This document shows, one piece after another, positions 27,055 through 40,400 of a stretch of DNA of 64,000 nucleotides. Source of the stretch: Ptychodera flava (Eukaryota; Hemichordata; Enteropneusta; Ptychoderidae). The stretch spans positions 25,172,080 through 25,236,079 of the forward strand of contig NC_091929.1 of assembly GCF_041260155.1 (NCBI RefSeq), given 5' to 3'. Every line of letters begins with the position of its first letter. Within the stretch, counting starts at the first letter, position 1. Made by a program: the position numbers and the translations under genes. Under the pieces are notes generated by a model. The model saw nothing but the letters and a program-made list of their open reading frames with translations, ran no database searches and was not told the origin of the DNA.

Positions 27055-30000
27055 AACTAGAGTAACATACTTTTTACTTTTTTCGCATTAATTTGTGACT
27101 TTCGTTTGTAGTACACTTCACTTCAAGCGCACACGTTTCAGAATAGGGCGCGATTTTATTTACAATAGTGATATTTTTTCCAAAGTGTCATATAGCTACA
27201 ATTATATTTTACGATCATATAATGTACATATGCTATGTACATATGTGGCTGTTTAAGGAAGTAAGAAGTTATTATTGGAAATATTTAAAGTTATTAGAGT
27301 ATGCATGTTCGAATAACGTAAATCTGTGTTTTGTATGTCAGTATTAATGCCGTACAATGTTCCAGGGAAGGAATATTCAATTTATTAGCTGTAACCAGTT
27401 TTAAGCTTTGTCACTGTGTAGAAATCCCATAGAGTTATAAGCTGACCGTCACCAGTGACAACAAAATGTCAATACAGTGGTAAGTATTTGATATTTAAAA
27501 ATTCATTGTTTATCCCATATGGTCAGGGAGTGCTGATATGTAAATAACATTACGCAAGTTCAACGTTAAAACAATGCGGACTGTTAAGGACCATTCTGTC
27601 CTATCTATTTACACTTGGCCGGGCACAGTGCATATGGCATTGCGAGAATAGCAGTTGGGATGTGACACTATTTACCAATGCGGAGCTCTTTGTAAGTTTT
27701 TTAATCTAAGTTTCAATAGTCTATATGAGCTTTATTAAAAAAAGAGAAAATTACTACATAATATCTGTTGATTATTGCATGTTTGTATATTATTCTGAAT
27801 CTGGAGAACCAAGCAATTAAAAGGGTAATTAGCTAACTCAAATTTGTGCCAGCAAATGCATATGAAAATTGTAGTTTGTTAAAATCCTATCGAAGTCAGT
27901 TATTGGAGTGTGTGTTTTTCAAGCAAAGTTCATCATGCTAAAAACCTCTCATGTCACACTTATTGCCTTGAGTTATCGGCAACATGATACAATTTGTGTA
28001 AAGGAATGTTTTCTACTACACAGGAGTTTAGCTTCAGGTAAAATGGCAACAATAAGCTAACACGAGAATAAAGCTACAGCTCGTACTATTTTATATAAAT
28101 CTTTTCAGGCAAGACTTGTAACAGTGTTCATTATAAAGTCAGAAAGGCCAGAGAGACCAATAAACTGTTGGATCAATACACCTAACTGCCAAATTGACGA
28201 AACCAAAATTGCAACAAAACTAAAAATGTCAACTCAAGAGAATGGAGATACAAATATTACAAGTCATATTACAAAGATCCCCTATTATTGGCAATGATTT
28301 GCTTGTTTATATATTTAATTATTTATTCATCACTGCCATTTCATAATTCTGTAATCTATGTTCACCTATTTGTAAGAGTACGACACATAATTGTGATTCG
28401 TCTTTTGTAACAATATAATAGCAATTTTTAAAAAACTAGCCTACATACATACATTTTCCGCTGCCCTGTTTACCCTAGTATATATTTTCTTTATCAATGT
28501 CATACAATCTTTGTCTAGCTTAACTCCGAAGAATACAAAATTATCTTTATAAAATGACATGGATAACTCGAAGATGTTCACTTAAGATACAACACTAAAT
28601 CTCTTCTCACCAGGACTTCTTTCACTAGGTCTTTCATTAATGCTGTTTTCACTTGACACGCATTACAAATATGTCAGATTGAGCGGTCTTTAAAGACGTT
28701 GATATACAATCGCGGTGTACAGCGGGCTAACGGACAGATTGTATCATTTCACAAAATGGACTGAAACTGAGACTAAGCTTTAAGGATATTGAGTTGCCTA
28801 ACGTCGAGTGTGATAGTGAAATCAAACGTTCCTCCAATTTACAGTAAACTTGATCGCGCCGTGTGCTTTATGTACAGTTAATGAGGACAAAGGTTTGCTG
28901 AAAGGTCACTCAGTATTCCCGCCATTTTCAAGTGCTATTCACACATAGAGTTAATGATTAACAACCCATCGACTGCCGCCCATGTGCTGTAAAATGTCAG
29001 GGAGCAAAAGTTCACGTCAAACCGCACGTGGTTCCAAAATGTCCTATATAAAAATGTATATCTCTCATCCAATTATTGCGCTCAAATTCCGTGCTAATGG
29101 GCCAAAACCATCTTCAGAACTCTGTACTCGCCAATATTATCTTTTATTTTTCTGCAAGACATAGGGCACGTAAAGGATAGTGTCGAACACTAACAAAATT
29201 TTAAGCTCTCTCAATGGTGTTCATCGGGGTTGTAAGGTTTTCTTCTGCGGTAAGGGGCGTTAACAAGAAAAACAGTGGACTTACCATATTGTTGCAGGTC
29301 CTGGATTGAGTATCGCTAACTAATAATGTTTTAACCACATTCACAATTCCGCTTGAGAAGTTGTCAGCATCATTTCTCAGATTTCCTTTAGGGTAAAGTA
29401 TCCTATGACCTAAGAGTAAAGCCATGCACGATTATTATGTGACGTATTTACAGGGTCAGTCTCGGGTCATTTGAAATAAGATAGTGGCGTTTGTAGAATA
29501 TTTTAGTCGGGGATATTTTAGTAATAATTTCACATATATTGAAACTTTTGTCTTTGTTTTCGAGGGGTTTTAACGGTATATTTATTATTTTTTCCCTTCA
29601 CTTTAGATAATAATTGTATTCTAGCAGCTAAAAGTCGAAATCCCTAGGCAGTAACTTTCAAAGTATACTCGAATTTCGCTATGATGTCCGTATACTACAT
29701 TTTCTTGATCTATATTCTAAATATCAAGAAAATATATGTATTGTTATGTAACAGCATGCACAGTACCTGTTGGATTGAATGTTGGGAATAGTATTCCAGA
29801 TATTCAATAAAATATGCACATTTCAACTCTTAGGGAAACGTGTCCAAACTAAGGCATAGAATATAAAGGTTTTTCTTCTCTAGGAATTAAACTTTGAATG
29901 GTTATACTTTTGAACAGAGCAAATAACAAAACAATACTTTCTAAAACAATCACCAAATATTAGCGCTTCTATAGTCCTCAAATGATTCATAAATTGCGAC

Positions 30001-30090
30001 CAGTCTTTCTCGATTACCTTGACTTAGTATTTTCCTGGTACTGATTACAAGGCACTTACCACCTCAATGATTGTAAAATTCATATATGCA

Positions 30091-30152
30091 AGAATGTATG
30101 CTACACTTTTACTCTTTGACTAGAATGTATGCTACACTTTTACTCTTTGACT
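30091..30152 (+). repeat. Exact 31-bp tandem duplication
   Basis: Two identical 31-bp units start AGAATGTATGCTACAC. Like the 100-bp duplication nearby, it is a recent local event or an assembly effect. Confidence 0.95.
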
Positions 30153-32802
30153 GTGCATGTCAGATTGCCAATAGATGGTGGGAAATGTTTCAAAACATTC
30201 CCAATCAAAGATCATGAACAAAACAAGTGATATCTAGAACTGACTAAAAAGCTAATTATTACAATACCAATCTCATTTTTATTGTTGTTGTTGTCGTTCT
30301 GATGATAGATTGAAGATTTATTCAACTATGTTGTACCTTTGAGAGGAACCAAAGATGCCACTGGTGGCGCTGTTGAATGCAACACAAATGAGAATCATAC
30401 CGGGGCTGTAGGAAACAAATAACCTTTGGTCCGAATAAGCTGTCTTTTCTGGCACCTGCGTAATCTTCATTCAATTCTTTGATCAACCAGTAAATACTGA
30501 CGATCCGGAAACGCCGAAATTGATTTTTGCATTTACGATGCGCATAACGTTGTCGTAAACGTTTGACGATGTAATTAGTCCTAGACTCTATTAGAAAGTT
30601 TACATCGACATTATATGAATGCCTGAGTAAATTTTGACTAACCAGGTATTCGAAAGCTAAAGGGTTCTACTCAACGTAGATCTAAATAACTGAAATATGA
30701 TTGAACATTTGACCAAATAAGTTTCGGAGTTCACGATGATTTAGCATAGTATTATCGCGGTGATGTCAGTCATGTAGCTTTGGTTTGTTGAATAGCAGTT
30801 GCCTAACCTTACCCTTTTAGTATCATGCATAAGCTGAAAGAAAATAGTTTATTCCAAAAGGTTTCATTTAGGTCCCCCTACGGACCGACAAATTGCTTTT
30901 ATTAATTTTCTAAATCATCATTTTTATGATCGTGATTTCATTTAAAATGCTGCACAAAAAGTGATATGTGACATCGTAGCCACTGATTATTAAAATAATT
31001 CGATATCGACCAAGTCTCTGTTGATTAGCTTTATTCAATGCACGTTGGTTTTATTGCAGAGATGTAAATTCACTTTGCTTTGACAATAACGTCCTTTGAA
31101 ATAGATTCACCAGGATTTTATTGTGACCTTGAGGACTGGACTTGTGATGAATGTTCAGTATGACGTAAAATGCGTCAAATGGCAAGTTTCCTTTTAAGTA
31201 CACATCTGACTATAATAATTTGTACTTAATTTTTATGGAGAACAAGTCACTAGCATAATGTACATAGCTAACATATAATTTAAAAGGCTTCATTCACAAG
31301 CCATGGCAACGGGAATTTGAAGGGGGGGGGGGCATGAAACTCTCAGTGGGTAATGGGACCATGAAAATACTATTGTACAATAAGAAGAGTATGAAGCATG
31401 TTGTGCTTCAACTTGTTTACCAGTTTCGATATATGGTACGGACGACACGCAAATAATTTTAAGAAGACAATGAAAAAACTATGTTAAAATTGTGTTGCTA
31501 CCGTTACAAAGTATCGGCTGATCAGATCACTGCATCATCGCAATCAACATACCGGGCAATAAAATAATAACTCTTCTACTTTCTGCCTAATCTGAATGTG
31601 TATTTACTTTTCTAAAAAAGTCTGACTACCTTATACCATGGAGTTTCCCATGGTACTAGGTAGCCTAAAAGGGAGGAAGTCACCCTCTCCCTGAATTAAG
31701 AATATCTGGTCTATTTAAAAATAAGAAGTTCATAGTTGGGCCATATATGTAATAACAAATGTAAAAAGGGTTCGTAACCAAACAGCGTAGTATACATACA
31801 AAAGAACAATTGTTACATTTGAGCTGTTTTCTAAACATGAGTTGGATAAGTTTCATCGTGCTGACTCTAGCCTTTAAAATAAACAGGCGCTTCACTTTAA
31901 CGACTTTATTAACAATTATGTATAAGCTACGTTGGAGGGCATGGTGCTGGGTTGTTTGATTTCGCGCTCGTGATTTTCAAGGCAAAATTCTGCTATTCCT
32001 CCTTGTATTTCTGCTGATATCTTCTCAGGCTTGTAAAAAATAAAACGCCAAATGGTGCATTAGATTTAATCTGTAAACGCAAAATATGTTTCAACTTTGT
32101 AATTTTATTTGGTTCCCCTTTAACGTTAGCAATATATAAACAAGAAGTACCCATCGATCTATTCTATCCCATGTATCAATCAATACGCAAATATTGCATT
32201 CGTAAGCGTGATATACTGACATCTAATAGTAGTGTGAGTAAATGAAGTTGAGGGGATAATGCTACCTCTGGTATAGTATTTATGATCTTCGGCAATATGC
32301 GCTTTGTCTTCAATTTCCTTTACTTTTAAAGTAAAGCTAAATGCTCCGGTTTTATATTAGAGCAATCACTTGGTTCATTTAGGGTTTTTGCTACTTGACA
32401 GAATTGTAAAGCTCATGAGTTGTCCAGATATCTTGTTGTTCTCGTCGTGTACTACAAAAAATCAAGATAATCGAAACATATTATTATCACTAATTCTTTT
32501 GTTGAAAGTTGACATCATCACCATTATTGAAAAATGGTTAAGAAACCTAAGGCTTATTGCTCATCGCAAATGTGTCGTTCTGAAATAGAAGAATAGAAGA
32601 GAAGGCCTACTAAAAGCTTTCAATCATTTACAATTTTATTTACAAAACGTTCTGTTTTTTCAGTACTCGTAAATAAACAAAACGAAACTTACAAATTATT
32701 AATTTATAACATGCCATTTATAAAATATATAAATCTTTTATTAGCCAGTAAGTGTTCTTATCCACCTTGTCGCTGGTACAAAATATCCATAATATTACGC
32801 AT

Positions 32803-33022
32803 AAATAATAGAAAAAAGGGAGAAAACTTTCGTGCATATGAACGGGGGGCATAAACAAAGAATGCTGGGATTTAATTTTAGAAAAGCGCCCCTGTGTCAA
32901 TAACAAGATTCAAAAATTGCAAGTATTTAGACGGAACGCTATAATTTCAGCTTGCAAGTGGAGGGTGGGCAGTGCGGTTACCATTGCAATGATAATGACG
33001 GCATAATACGTCCCCTGTTCAA
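32803..33022 (+). repeat. Dispersed repeat, copy 2
   Basis: This is the partner of 649-867 in the same orientation, about 600 bp left of the Polinton. It differs from copy 1 by substitutions and short indels throughout. The family is unknown. Confidence 0.75.
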
Positions 33023-33625
33023 TTTTTGTCCAACATTTTTAAACATTACAGAAAATCTATACCTGCTGCAGGGTTTGACGCCGTGTACATACGTGAACTG
33101 CTTTCATCAGAGGGAAAAATGGGCATAGTTGTCATACAAATGCATATAGCATGTAACTATTAATTCTATTTTATCATGAATCAATACAAATAACATTACC
33201 AATCTTAACCCCTGGCGCGACACCAAGGGCTGAGCCCTACATTATATTAGTTCTCTTGGTTCATGGTCGTACTTTAATTCTTGTAGATTTTATTGTGAAT
33301 CGTGTAATAACGTCCTCCCGTATTTAGTTAGAAAGATCGCTGCAATGAACTGCAATGAAACGAATACTACACTGCTAATCAATTTAGCCTTGGCAACTAT
33401 CAGTCTGTCGCATTCCTTTTTGTTTCAACATTACCCAGTAACAAAGACGTTTACTATTGACAGAAACTACTGATGAAATCTTTTTATATTAGAAATTACA
33501 CCGATTAATTTGATGAGAACATTCAGAGTTTGCTGTCACCTCTTAAGTTGTATATTCCCAACTATTGATGTGCTACTCGTACCCTTCCAACACTATGGAC
33601 TGTATATTAACTTTCAGAGGGATGA

Positions 33626-33631
33626 CTGAGA
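33626..33631. repeat. Left target-site duplication CTGAGA
   Basis: CTGAGA directly precedes the first base of the left TIR and is repeated exactly after the right TIR. A 6-bp duplication is diagnostic for Polinton integration. Confidence 0.95.
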
Positions 33632-33838
33632 AGTAGTAAAATAAAGGTGGTCAACTGGGATTAATAAGAATTTTACACCCCATTTTATTCATTTATCTAA
33701 AGGGAGCGAAGGAAAATTTAACCATCCATGTAACTAAAGTATGACCCTGACCTATATACGAACTCACGCACGCGCAACAGCTGGCAGCTTGCGCAGCAGT
33801 GCATTGTCCTGAACTAAGCGGGGAAATTCCCTGCTGAG
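33632..33838 (+). repeat. Polinton left terminal inverted repeat
   Basis: About 207 bp pair with 50556-50758. The repeat ends with the palindromic stretch GGAAATTCCC and the shared CTGCTGAG, after which the two arms diverge. It begins with AG, as is usual for Polintons. Confidence 0.95.
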
Positions 33839-33892
33839 CATGTATAAACATGTACGGGAAATTCCGTGTGAGTCATCACCATCAAACTAGCC

Positions 33893-33924
33893 TATATAAA
33901 GGGACTTTTACCCGTGTTGTCAGT
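33893..33924 (+). promoter_or_regulatory. Putative core promoter (TATA box plus initiator) near the left TIR
   Basis: TATATAAA at 33893 is followed 27 bp later by TCAGTC, which matches the animal initiator consensus at the right distance. It points rightward, although the first gene (33976-34424) is on the other strand. It could drive a rightward transcript that reaches the + strand genes from 34483. This is inference from spacing alone. Confidence 0.4.
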
Positions 33925-33975
33925 CAGTCGCGGAGTCTAGCTGATGTTGAACACGAGAGTTCCTATCGGTACGAA

Positions 33976-34424
33976 CTAAATTTCATATCCATTCAATCCA
34001 TAATATCGTAGATATCGCTCCAGCGGCGGACTAAATCCTTCTTGTTTTTGAATTTCTAGCGCCTGATGAAATATGTCCTGAATAAGTTCTGACCCCGGAG
34101 CCTCTGTTGTTGCGCCTTTTTCTTGTATTTGTGTAAGCAGCTGTTTATATTGAACGTAATAATGTTTATATTTCTCTCTTCTTTTTGCTACACCCGTTTT
34201 CCCTTGTATTACATCAATAACAACACCTGGTATAGGAGTTAAGGCTAACAGTACCGGAACTGTCGGAATTGCTGCTATTACAGCAGAGCTTACAAGAATT
34301 CCTTAGTAATATTAAGAGCCATATCAATTCGACCCATCAATTTGTAACTTCGTCGATATGCAGCACTTGTTCTTTCTATATAGTCGGCCAATTGTTCAAC
34401 GCTTTCAACAACTGAGATGTGCAT
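33976..34424 (-). pseudogene. Polinton conserved small protein (C-terminal PPLERYLRYYG motif)
   Basis: This leftmost gene reads on the minus strand, starting MHISVVESVEQLADYI. It has a hydrophobic central part and a C-terminus with IQKQEGFSPPLERYLRYYG. From memory, a C-terminus of this kind is common to a small protein of animal Polintons whose function is not established. The hydrophobic stretch suggests membrane association. It appears to carry one break. Confidence 0.6.
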
Positions 34425-34482
34425 TTTTTACTGTATATGTAAGGGGGGATAAAAAATAATTGTAGTAATATAGAAAGACAAT

Positions 34483-35758
34483 ATGGCAGAAGGAGGAGAA
34501 GATATACCACTCCAGGGTTTAGATGATGCAAATGTAAATGACGATGATGATGCTACTGCTGAAACAACTTTTTCCTATGATGATGATGATACCTTTGCAG
34601 AAGCCGATTCTTCCCAGGCCGTCTCAAGCGCGCGGAGCCCGCAGGTAGATCCTACGACTAGATATAAAGTAGAACTTAGAATACAAATGGCTAAAGAATT
34701 CTTAGATGAGAATAATATTACTGATGAAGCAGCACGAAACGAATTATTTTTGAATGCAAAGATTAGGGATGGAAAGCTGTATTATAAAGAACTCAGGCTA
34801 TCAAAAGATATAGGACGTGGATTTAGAACGCTCAAGACAGTAAAAGGAGTAGAAGGAGGATCCGAATTTGTAAGGAAAGTATATAATTATAGTGAGCCCG
34901 AATTTGTGGGACGTGCATTGCATTCTAAAGATGTGGAAAATGATAAAATACCAGCTGAGAATATGACGCCAGAAGACATGGGTGTATACAAAGATGAACT
35001 GACAGAGTTACGGCAAGATGCTTCTGGTAATGCAGATAAAATACAAGCTTTTGAAAATAAAATCGAACAATGGAACAATCTAAACCCAGAATATATAGCT
35101 CTTAATGATGAATAAAGATTGCGAATATGCGTCTTGGCGAGCTTAACAATGAAAAAGTTAAAATAAGGCTAGAGAAAGAGAAGCTGAAAAACAGTTAAAG
35201 GATCCTGAAACGAGCACCCAAGGAAAAGCAAAAGCCGAAAAACTACTAGCTGAACTCATAACAAGCGAAGCTAAAATTGACAATCGAATTGAATACGAAC
35301 ATGGTAAGATCAGTGAGGCGCGTGAAAGTCTAGCTACGACTAGGTCTCTTCGTGATGTAATTTCCGATCCAGAATTGTCACTCAGGCTGAAGCTGACAGA
35401 GTTATTTAAACGGAATGGTATTACAATCGCTGCAATACTGACTGCCCTTGGAATGACAATATCAACAATTGCTCTGGCTGTGACTAGAGGAGGAGGAGGA
35501 GGAGCGGGAGCAGGAACTGGCGGGTCTGGTTCAGGTCCGCCCAAAGTATATACAAAAGCGAAAGAAATTGTAAAGCAATTTGGCGAATGGTTAAAAACCT
35601 TGGCCGCAAAAAGTGCTGCTGCAATACCCGGTCTAATCGGTTCCCTTGTCAGTTTTCTTTTAAAAACAGCAGGATCGGTGGTTGGATTTGTCGGAGAACA
35701 GCTATGGATATTTTTAACTGGTTTAACATTAGTCATTATAAATAAAATTATGTATTAA
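34483..35758 (+). pseudogene. Polinton acidic/coiled-coil protein with C-terminal membrane segment
   Basis: The N-terminus is acidic (MAEGGEDIPLQGLDD, then Asp-rich runs). The middle is rich in Glu, Lys and Ala in a coiled-coil-like pattern. The C-terminus has a Gly-rich linker and hydrophobic helices (IPGLIGSLVSFLLKTAGSVV). I recognise this architecture from a conserved protein in many animal Polintons, probably a virion-associated or membrane-associated component. Its role is not established. It lies at the head of a rightward run that leads into the capsid gene. It looks broken, with one or two breaks. Confidence 0.65.
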
Positions 35759-35761
35759 TAT

Positions 35762-36136
35762 ATGACACTCCCCTACGGCATCAACATGTTTGGTGAAAAG
35801 AATATTGCAAAGTTTCTTTCTAAAAATAAAGACCTGTTTGGTTTCTCCGTCGAATTGGAATGGTGCAAACTCCGACGAGTAAATCGACATATCCTTCGAG
35901 CAAATCCAGGTGTCCGACTCAAAGATGATAATCTTTATCATAACATATTAGCTTTCGTGAAGGAATGTCAAAAGACTAACTTCTTTAAGCGACTAGAATT
36001 CATAGCTGTATTCCAGGATACTGAGGATGACCAAGAGGCTCATCATCTCCAAGAATATTGGGTTCTTCGATTGATTCGCGACACAGGCAATCGATTTATC
36101 TTTCAGGCAGACGGAAATATTTACGTAAAGATGTGA
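35762..36136 (+). CDS. Polinton small conserved protein, 124 residues
   Basis: It starts three bases after the previous stop, at MTLPYGINMFGEKNIAKF. The C-terminal part contains DTEDDQEAHHLQEYWVLRLI, a pattern I associate with a small protein placed just before the capsid gene in animal Polintons. No enzymatic motif, signal peptide or membrane span is visible. The reading frame looks whole. The function is unknown. Confidence 0.65.
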   Translation: MTLPYGINMFGEKNIAKFLSKNKDLFGFSVELEWCKLRRVNRHILRANPGVRLKDDNLYHNILAFVKECQKTNFFKRLEFIAVFQDTEDDQEAHHLQEYWVLRLIRDTGNRFIFQADGNIYVKM

Positions 36137-36227
36137 TTTTTTCTTCTAAGTCATTATATACACGAAGTGAAATGTAAGATGTGATTTATTTTCTTTTTTT
36201 TCTTCTACTATATACATTACACGAAAA

Positions 36228-37489
36228 ATGGGGTACGATAGAACATTATCACCGACTTTCACCAACCGAATACCGAATGGAACAAAGTCAGAAAGAACTC
36301 ATCACGTGATTGCTCATAATCCAAGTGAGGCAGATCCAGGCCAGACACTTATCATACGATGTCCGAAGTTAGAAAGCGGAGTACTCTTAGTTCCAGATAC
36401 TTTCGACCTGGTTTTTGATCTCGAAGTAATGGGAGATGAATATAACCGAGTAGTACAAAATGTTGCAAAAAATTTGGTGGAGCGTATGAAACTCACATTT
36501 GAGGGTCAGACACTTTCCGATTTGAGTAAATATAACTTTATTGAATGCTATCGTGATCTCTTCAAACATAAAAAGGAGAGAACGAACATGACACTGTACG
36601 GAATTCAGAACGAAAATCTAAGAAAATTAAGAAGCGGTTCGACCGATGCAGATCAAAACGTCGTGGGCGATAAGTTACTTTTCGACACATATAAAACAAA
36701 ATATGCTATTCGTCTCACTCATCCCTCATAACAGGTCATGGAGTTGCATATCCAAAAGCGTTAGGGAGTCATATTGAATGGGAAATTACGTTGGCACCCG
36801 CCCCCCAATTACTTGTCAGTAATCAGGTTGTTACAACCAATTATAAATTAAAAAACATTCAAATGGAATACGAGACAATTTCTGACCTCGATCTCGCGAG
36901 GTCAACTGCTGGTTATTACAACGGTGGAAAAAGTTACCTTTACGAGCATATACATTATTTTAGAACAATCCCATTCAAAGAATCGGACACGGTTATCAAT
37001 GAAAATATAAATGTACCACGACGTAGCATTAGAGGTATCGCTATACTCTTCACTAAAAATCAGAATCAGACAGAACTGAACAGTGAACTTTTCTTTAACC
37101 CATCCATTGAATCTGTGTCTGTATCAATCGAAGGCATTGCAAATAAAGTGTACGCTCAGAAGATGATACCAAGACAATTTTGGCGAGAGGTGCGACGGTA
37201 TTTTGCTGAAGATAAAGATTGGTGTGAAATTGATATAGATGAGGCCGATTATTTGAAGAATAAATTCTGTCTGTTTATCGATCTGCGTAGTTTTAAAGAT
37301 ATTGAGTTTCATGGAAATGGTTTAAAAGTAATGAACACAAAGGACGGAATTCAACTTGAGATCCTGAAGAAAGATGCCTCGTGGGGTGGCGATGACGCTC
37401 ACAATGATAATATATTTGCCCACATTTATGTTATCAGTGATGCCCTGGTCTCTATTGAAAATAGTAGATTAAAGTCTTTACAATTTTAA
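36228..37489 (+). pseudogene. Polinton major capsid protein candidate (double jelly-roll type)
   Basis: The product is about 410 residues and has features of Polinton hexon-like capsid proteins. An N-terminal part places NPSEADPGQTLIIRCPKL before a beta-rich stretch. A central part has FIECYRDLFKHKKERT, and a second beta-rich domain includes MEYETISDLDLAR and NENINVPRRSIRGIAILF. The C-terminus is AHIYVISDALVSIENSRLKS. Capsid proteins of this group form pseudo-hexameric capsomers. A TATATAC box sits about 10 bp before the start codon. The gene appears broken about once. The jelly-roll assignment rests on sequence resemblance, not on structure. Confidence 0.65.
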
Positions 37490-40400
37490 ACCATGACCCG
37501 TCATTCCTATCGGCCATGTTTCTGCCAGCCATTCGCCCGTGTCTGGATTATATAACTGCACACGTTTGATATCATTTGGCGCCATCATGATTTTACTACG
37601 CTTTTCACTACGGATTTCTCCAGCCTTTTTCCGTACAAACTGTACAAACTGTGCCGGCTCCGGCTTCTTCCCAGTTTCAAATAGATCTTTATAATCTTCA
37701 AAGTTCAAATGTTTTCTAACACAAACATCTTTCACCCCTTTATTTTTTTTCGTCTCCGAAGTTGGAGTTCGAAAAGCATACACTTTCGAGCGTATGCCGA
37801 CAAAATCAAGAATAGGTTCACCATTCAACTCATCTTTAAATTTACCTATCACTTTTTATTAATCTTCGGAAAGTTGGGGGCGGAACTCATCCCACTAGTA
37901 TCATATATAGACTTCTCACCATTCTTTTCAACATCTTCTCGGACTATATCATTGAAAGTTACGTCCGGGTCCGGTATCGGTACACTGTAAACAAAACTGT
38001 CAGTATCCATGTAGGCTAATCGTATTCCAGGGAACTGGGTCCGAAAGTAATTGTAATGCGTCTCATACATAAGCAGCTTAGAAAGTTCCAGTACTGCGGC
38101 GCCGATGAAAACTGGTTTTACATATTTATGCTCATCCGTTTTCAGTTCCAGTAGGCACTGTCGCAGGAATCGCCATCCTCTTCGGAAGTTATGAAAGTTA
38201 TATGTTTCATCTTTGGATTATACTTCTGAATCTTTTTACGTCCACTATCCGTGCCGTTCCAGTCCGAAACAAATTTAAAGTCTCTGTACTTTCGAACATC
38301 TTCTATTGTCTTACCAAACATTGCATTATTCATCAGCTTATAGAAATTCTTTTCGAAATCTGTCCTCCCCTTTGTCCTCATTTTAGTGTTAAAGTCAATA
38401 TATTTCGCGAGACATGCCCTCTCATCGAAAGCAAGCACCCGATAAATCTTTTTCAATCTCATTCCCATCCGAAGATAGAATTCCAGCAACTTGTAGTGTA
38501 AGACGTATCTCTCTCTATCCATCACACTTGTAATCAGTCGACCGCCCTGCCTCGGAAATTCATAGTGATGCGGTGCTAATGGCAAATCGCTGTGTTCTTC
38601 ATGTAATTCGGCTGGGTATTCTAAGTCTACTTCTAGAAAACTTGGTGGAAAGGTGGCGCCAGGTCCCCACGCTCCACCGTCTCGGGCCCCGCCGGCGGCC
38701 CATCCATCCTCCCACTCTTCCATCGTCATCCAATGAAGTCCGCCCGTAGGCATTGCCTGACTCATTGCCCAGCCGTAGAGATTGTTTGCATCGAGATATT
38801 TTATTTCGGTCACCGGCTTCTCTGGATCGTAATTCGCGCCAGCGTAAGCCGGATGATTTGTCTGTAAATAATGAATATTACACTGGCTGATACCACCTCT
38901 AATTCCCCTCTGAATGAAATTCATCTGCTCATCATCTTGAATGAGTTTAAATTTATTACCTGTGTAAAGTAACATAGCATCCCATGTCAAGCCGGGCGCT
39001 GACATATAATGGGCTGGATCTAACTTATATGCTTCTAAACATGTGTCACGAAAATTTTCAAATATATTTGCAAGAAGTAGAACGTCAGTCTCACAATAGA
39101 ATTCCATATAATCACGAATCGTCTTACATCCAACTTCGTCCCATACTCTCAATGCATGTTCGTAATCAGACTCCGAAATCCCCTCTTCCGTCAATTCGCT
39201 ATAAAATTCCCCCCTCTCCGGGAGCTGGTTCTCTCCCAGTCTGTCAACCGAGTCTAAATATTCGTAGGGGAAGAAACCTTTCGCCCTTTGAATGTCCGGG
39301 TACGAAAGTGGGGCCGCCGTCCACCCATCCTCCGGCACAGTTTTTGCCAACTTCGCCAATGACCCCATCATCAGCTGAGCACTGTCCATAAACTTTATAG
39401 AAAAGAAACGTCTCTTTATCTCCCTCTTCCCATCGACAACAATTGAGCCACTAAAAATAAATGTTTTTGAGAGACCCATAATTCCACCATTACCCGTCTT
39501 AGCTATTAAATTTGGCTCTTGTCCGGGACCATCATCTATTTCATGTAATTCTTTCAAAATAAAAGAACCATCGTATCCCTTGAGGTTGTGAAAGTAGATA
39601 GGAATGGTTCTCGACGGCCGGCATCCTTCGCAATAGAAGGTCGCCTCCTCCTTCACTACTCGGTATCCTGCCGGCTCTCCACATGCAATACAGACTGGAT
39701 CACATCCGTCACGCTGGTAATTAGATCTATCTTTCATCGGTATTATTTTCCAATAATACGATTTCGAATAATACTCGGCCCGTTCTTTCATATCCTTCAG
39801 AAAGTCTGTAACACAGGAGAGACCTGTGAATGTTCTTTTACCATAAACAGTGGGTGGTCGCCCCGTTCCGAAGGCGCCCCACCGTTCCACCATAACATAC
39901 GAAAGACAAATGGAATGTGTCGGCCGGTCCCTTCTCAATAATTGCCTCAGTATCTGCATAGACGACGTAGGGGGCGGGGACCTTCTTCCGATGTCCTTCG
40001 AATTGACACACTTCCTTAGGAAAAATGGCTGGGAGTCGTCTGTTCCACAGTACACCTGATGTATTTCTAATTCTTCTGTTGACTTAAAACCTCTTTTACA
40101 AACCATACAAATACACTTCTGTCTGCGCTCATTCTTTCGATTAGTACGAGAATTACGAAGGCGATTTTCCGCAGTAATTGGTACGAAGTGAGAACGGCCG
40201 CCGTCTTCGCCAACTATCAGTAAGATATTTGCTATTTGATCGCCTTCGGCTTCACCTCTACTATATAACACAGTTATGTCGGACGGGGGAGTGGGATCAT
40301 TTTCGTAGATCTGAAATACTTGAAGTTTGACCCTGGATTTTGCTGCTCGAAGCGCCTGAATACAGTCAGATCGGCGGGCGTAGGAAAGGGAATACCTTCC

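Larger units (their letters stand above)
26160..33625. other. No recognised gene; small tandem and dispersed repeats
   Basis: I see no protein-coding exon with known similarity in this AT-rich stretch. It holds an exact 100-bp tandem duplication (26855-27054), an exact 31-bp tandem duplication (30091-30152), a run of 11 G (31322-31332) and the second copy of a dispersed repeat (32803-33022). The few open frames of 60-75 codons show no recognisable motif. Confidence 0.5.

Noticed and set aside
35158-35736. Minus-strand open frame of 192 codons in the Polinton
   Set aside because: It is the antisense shadow of the coiled-coil/membrane protein gene and is low in complexity.
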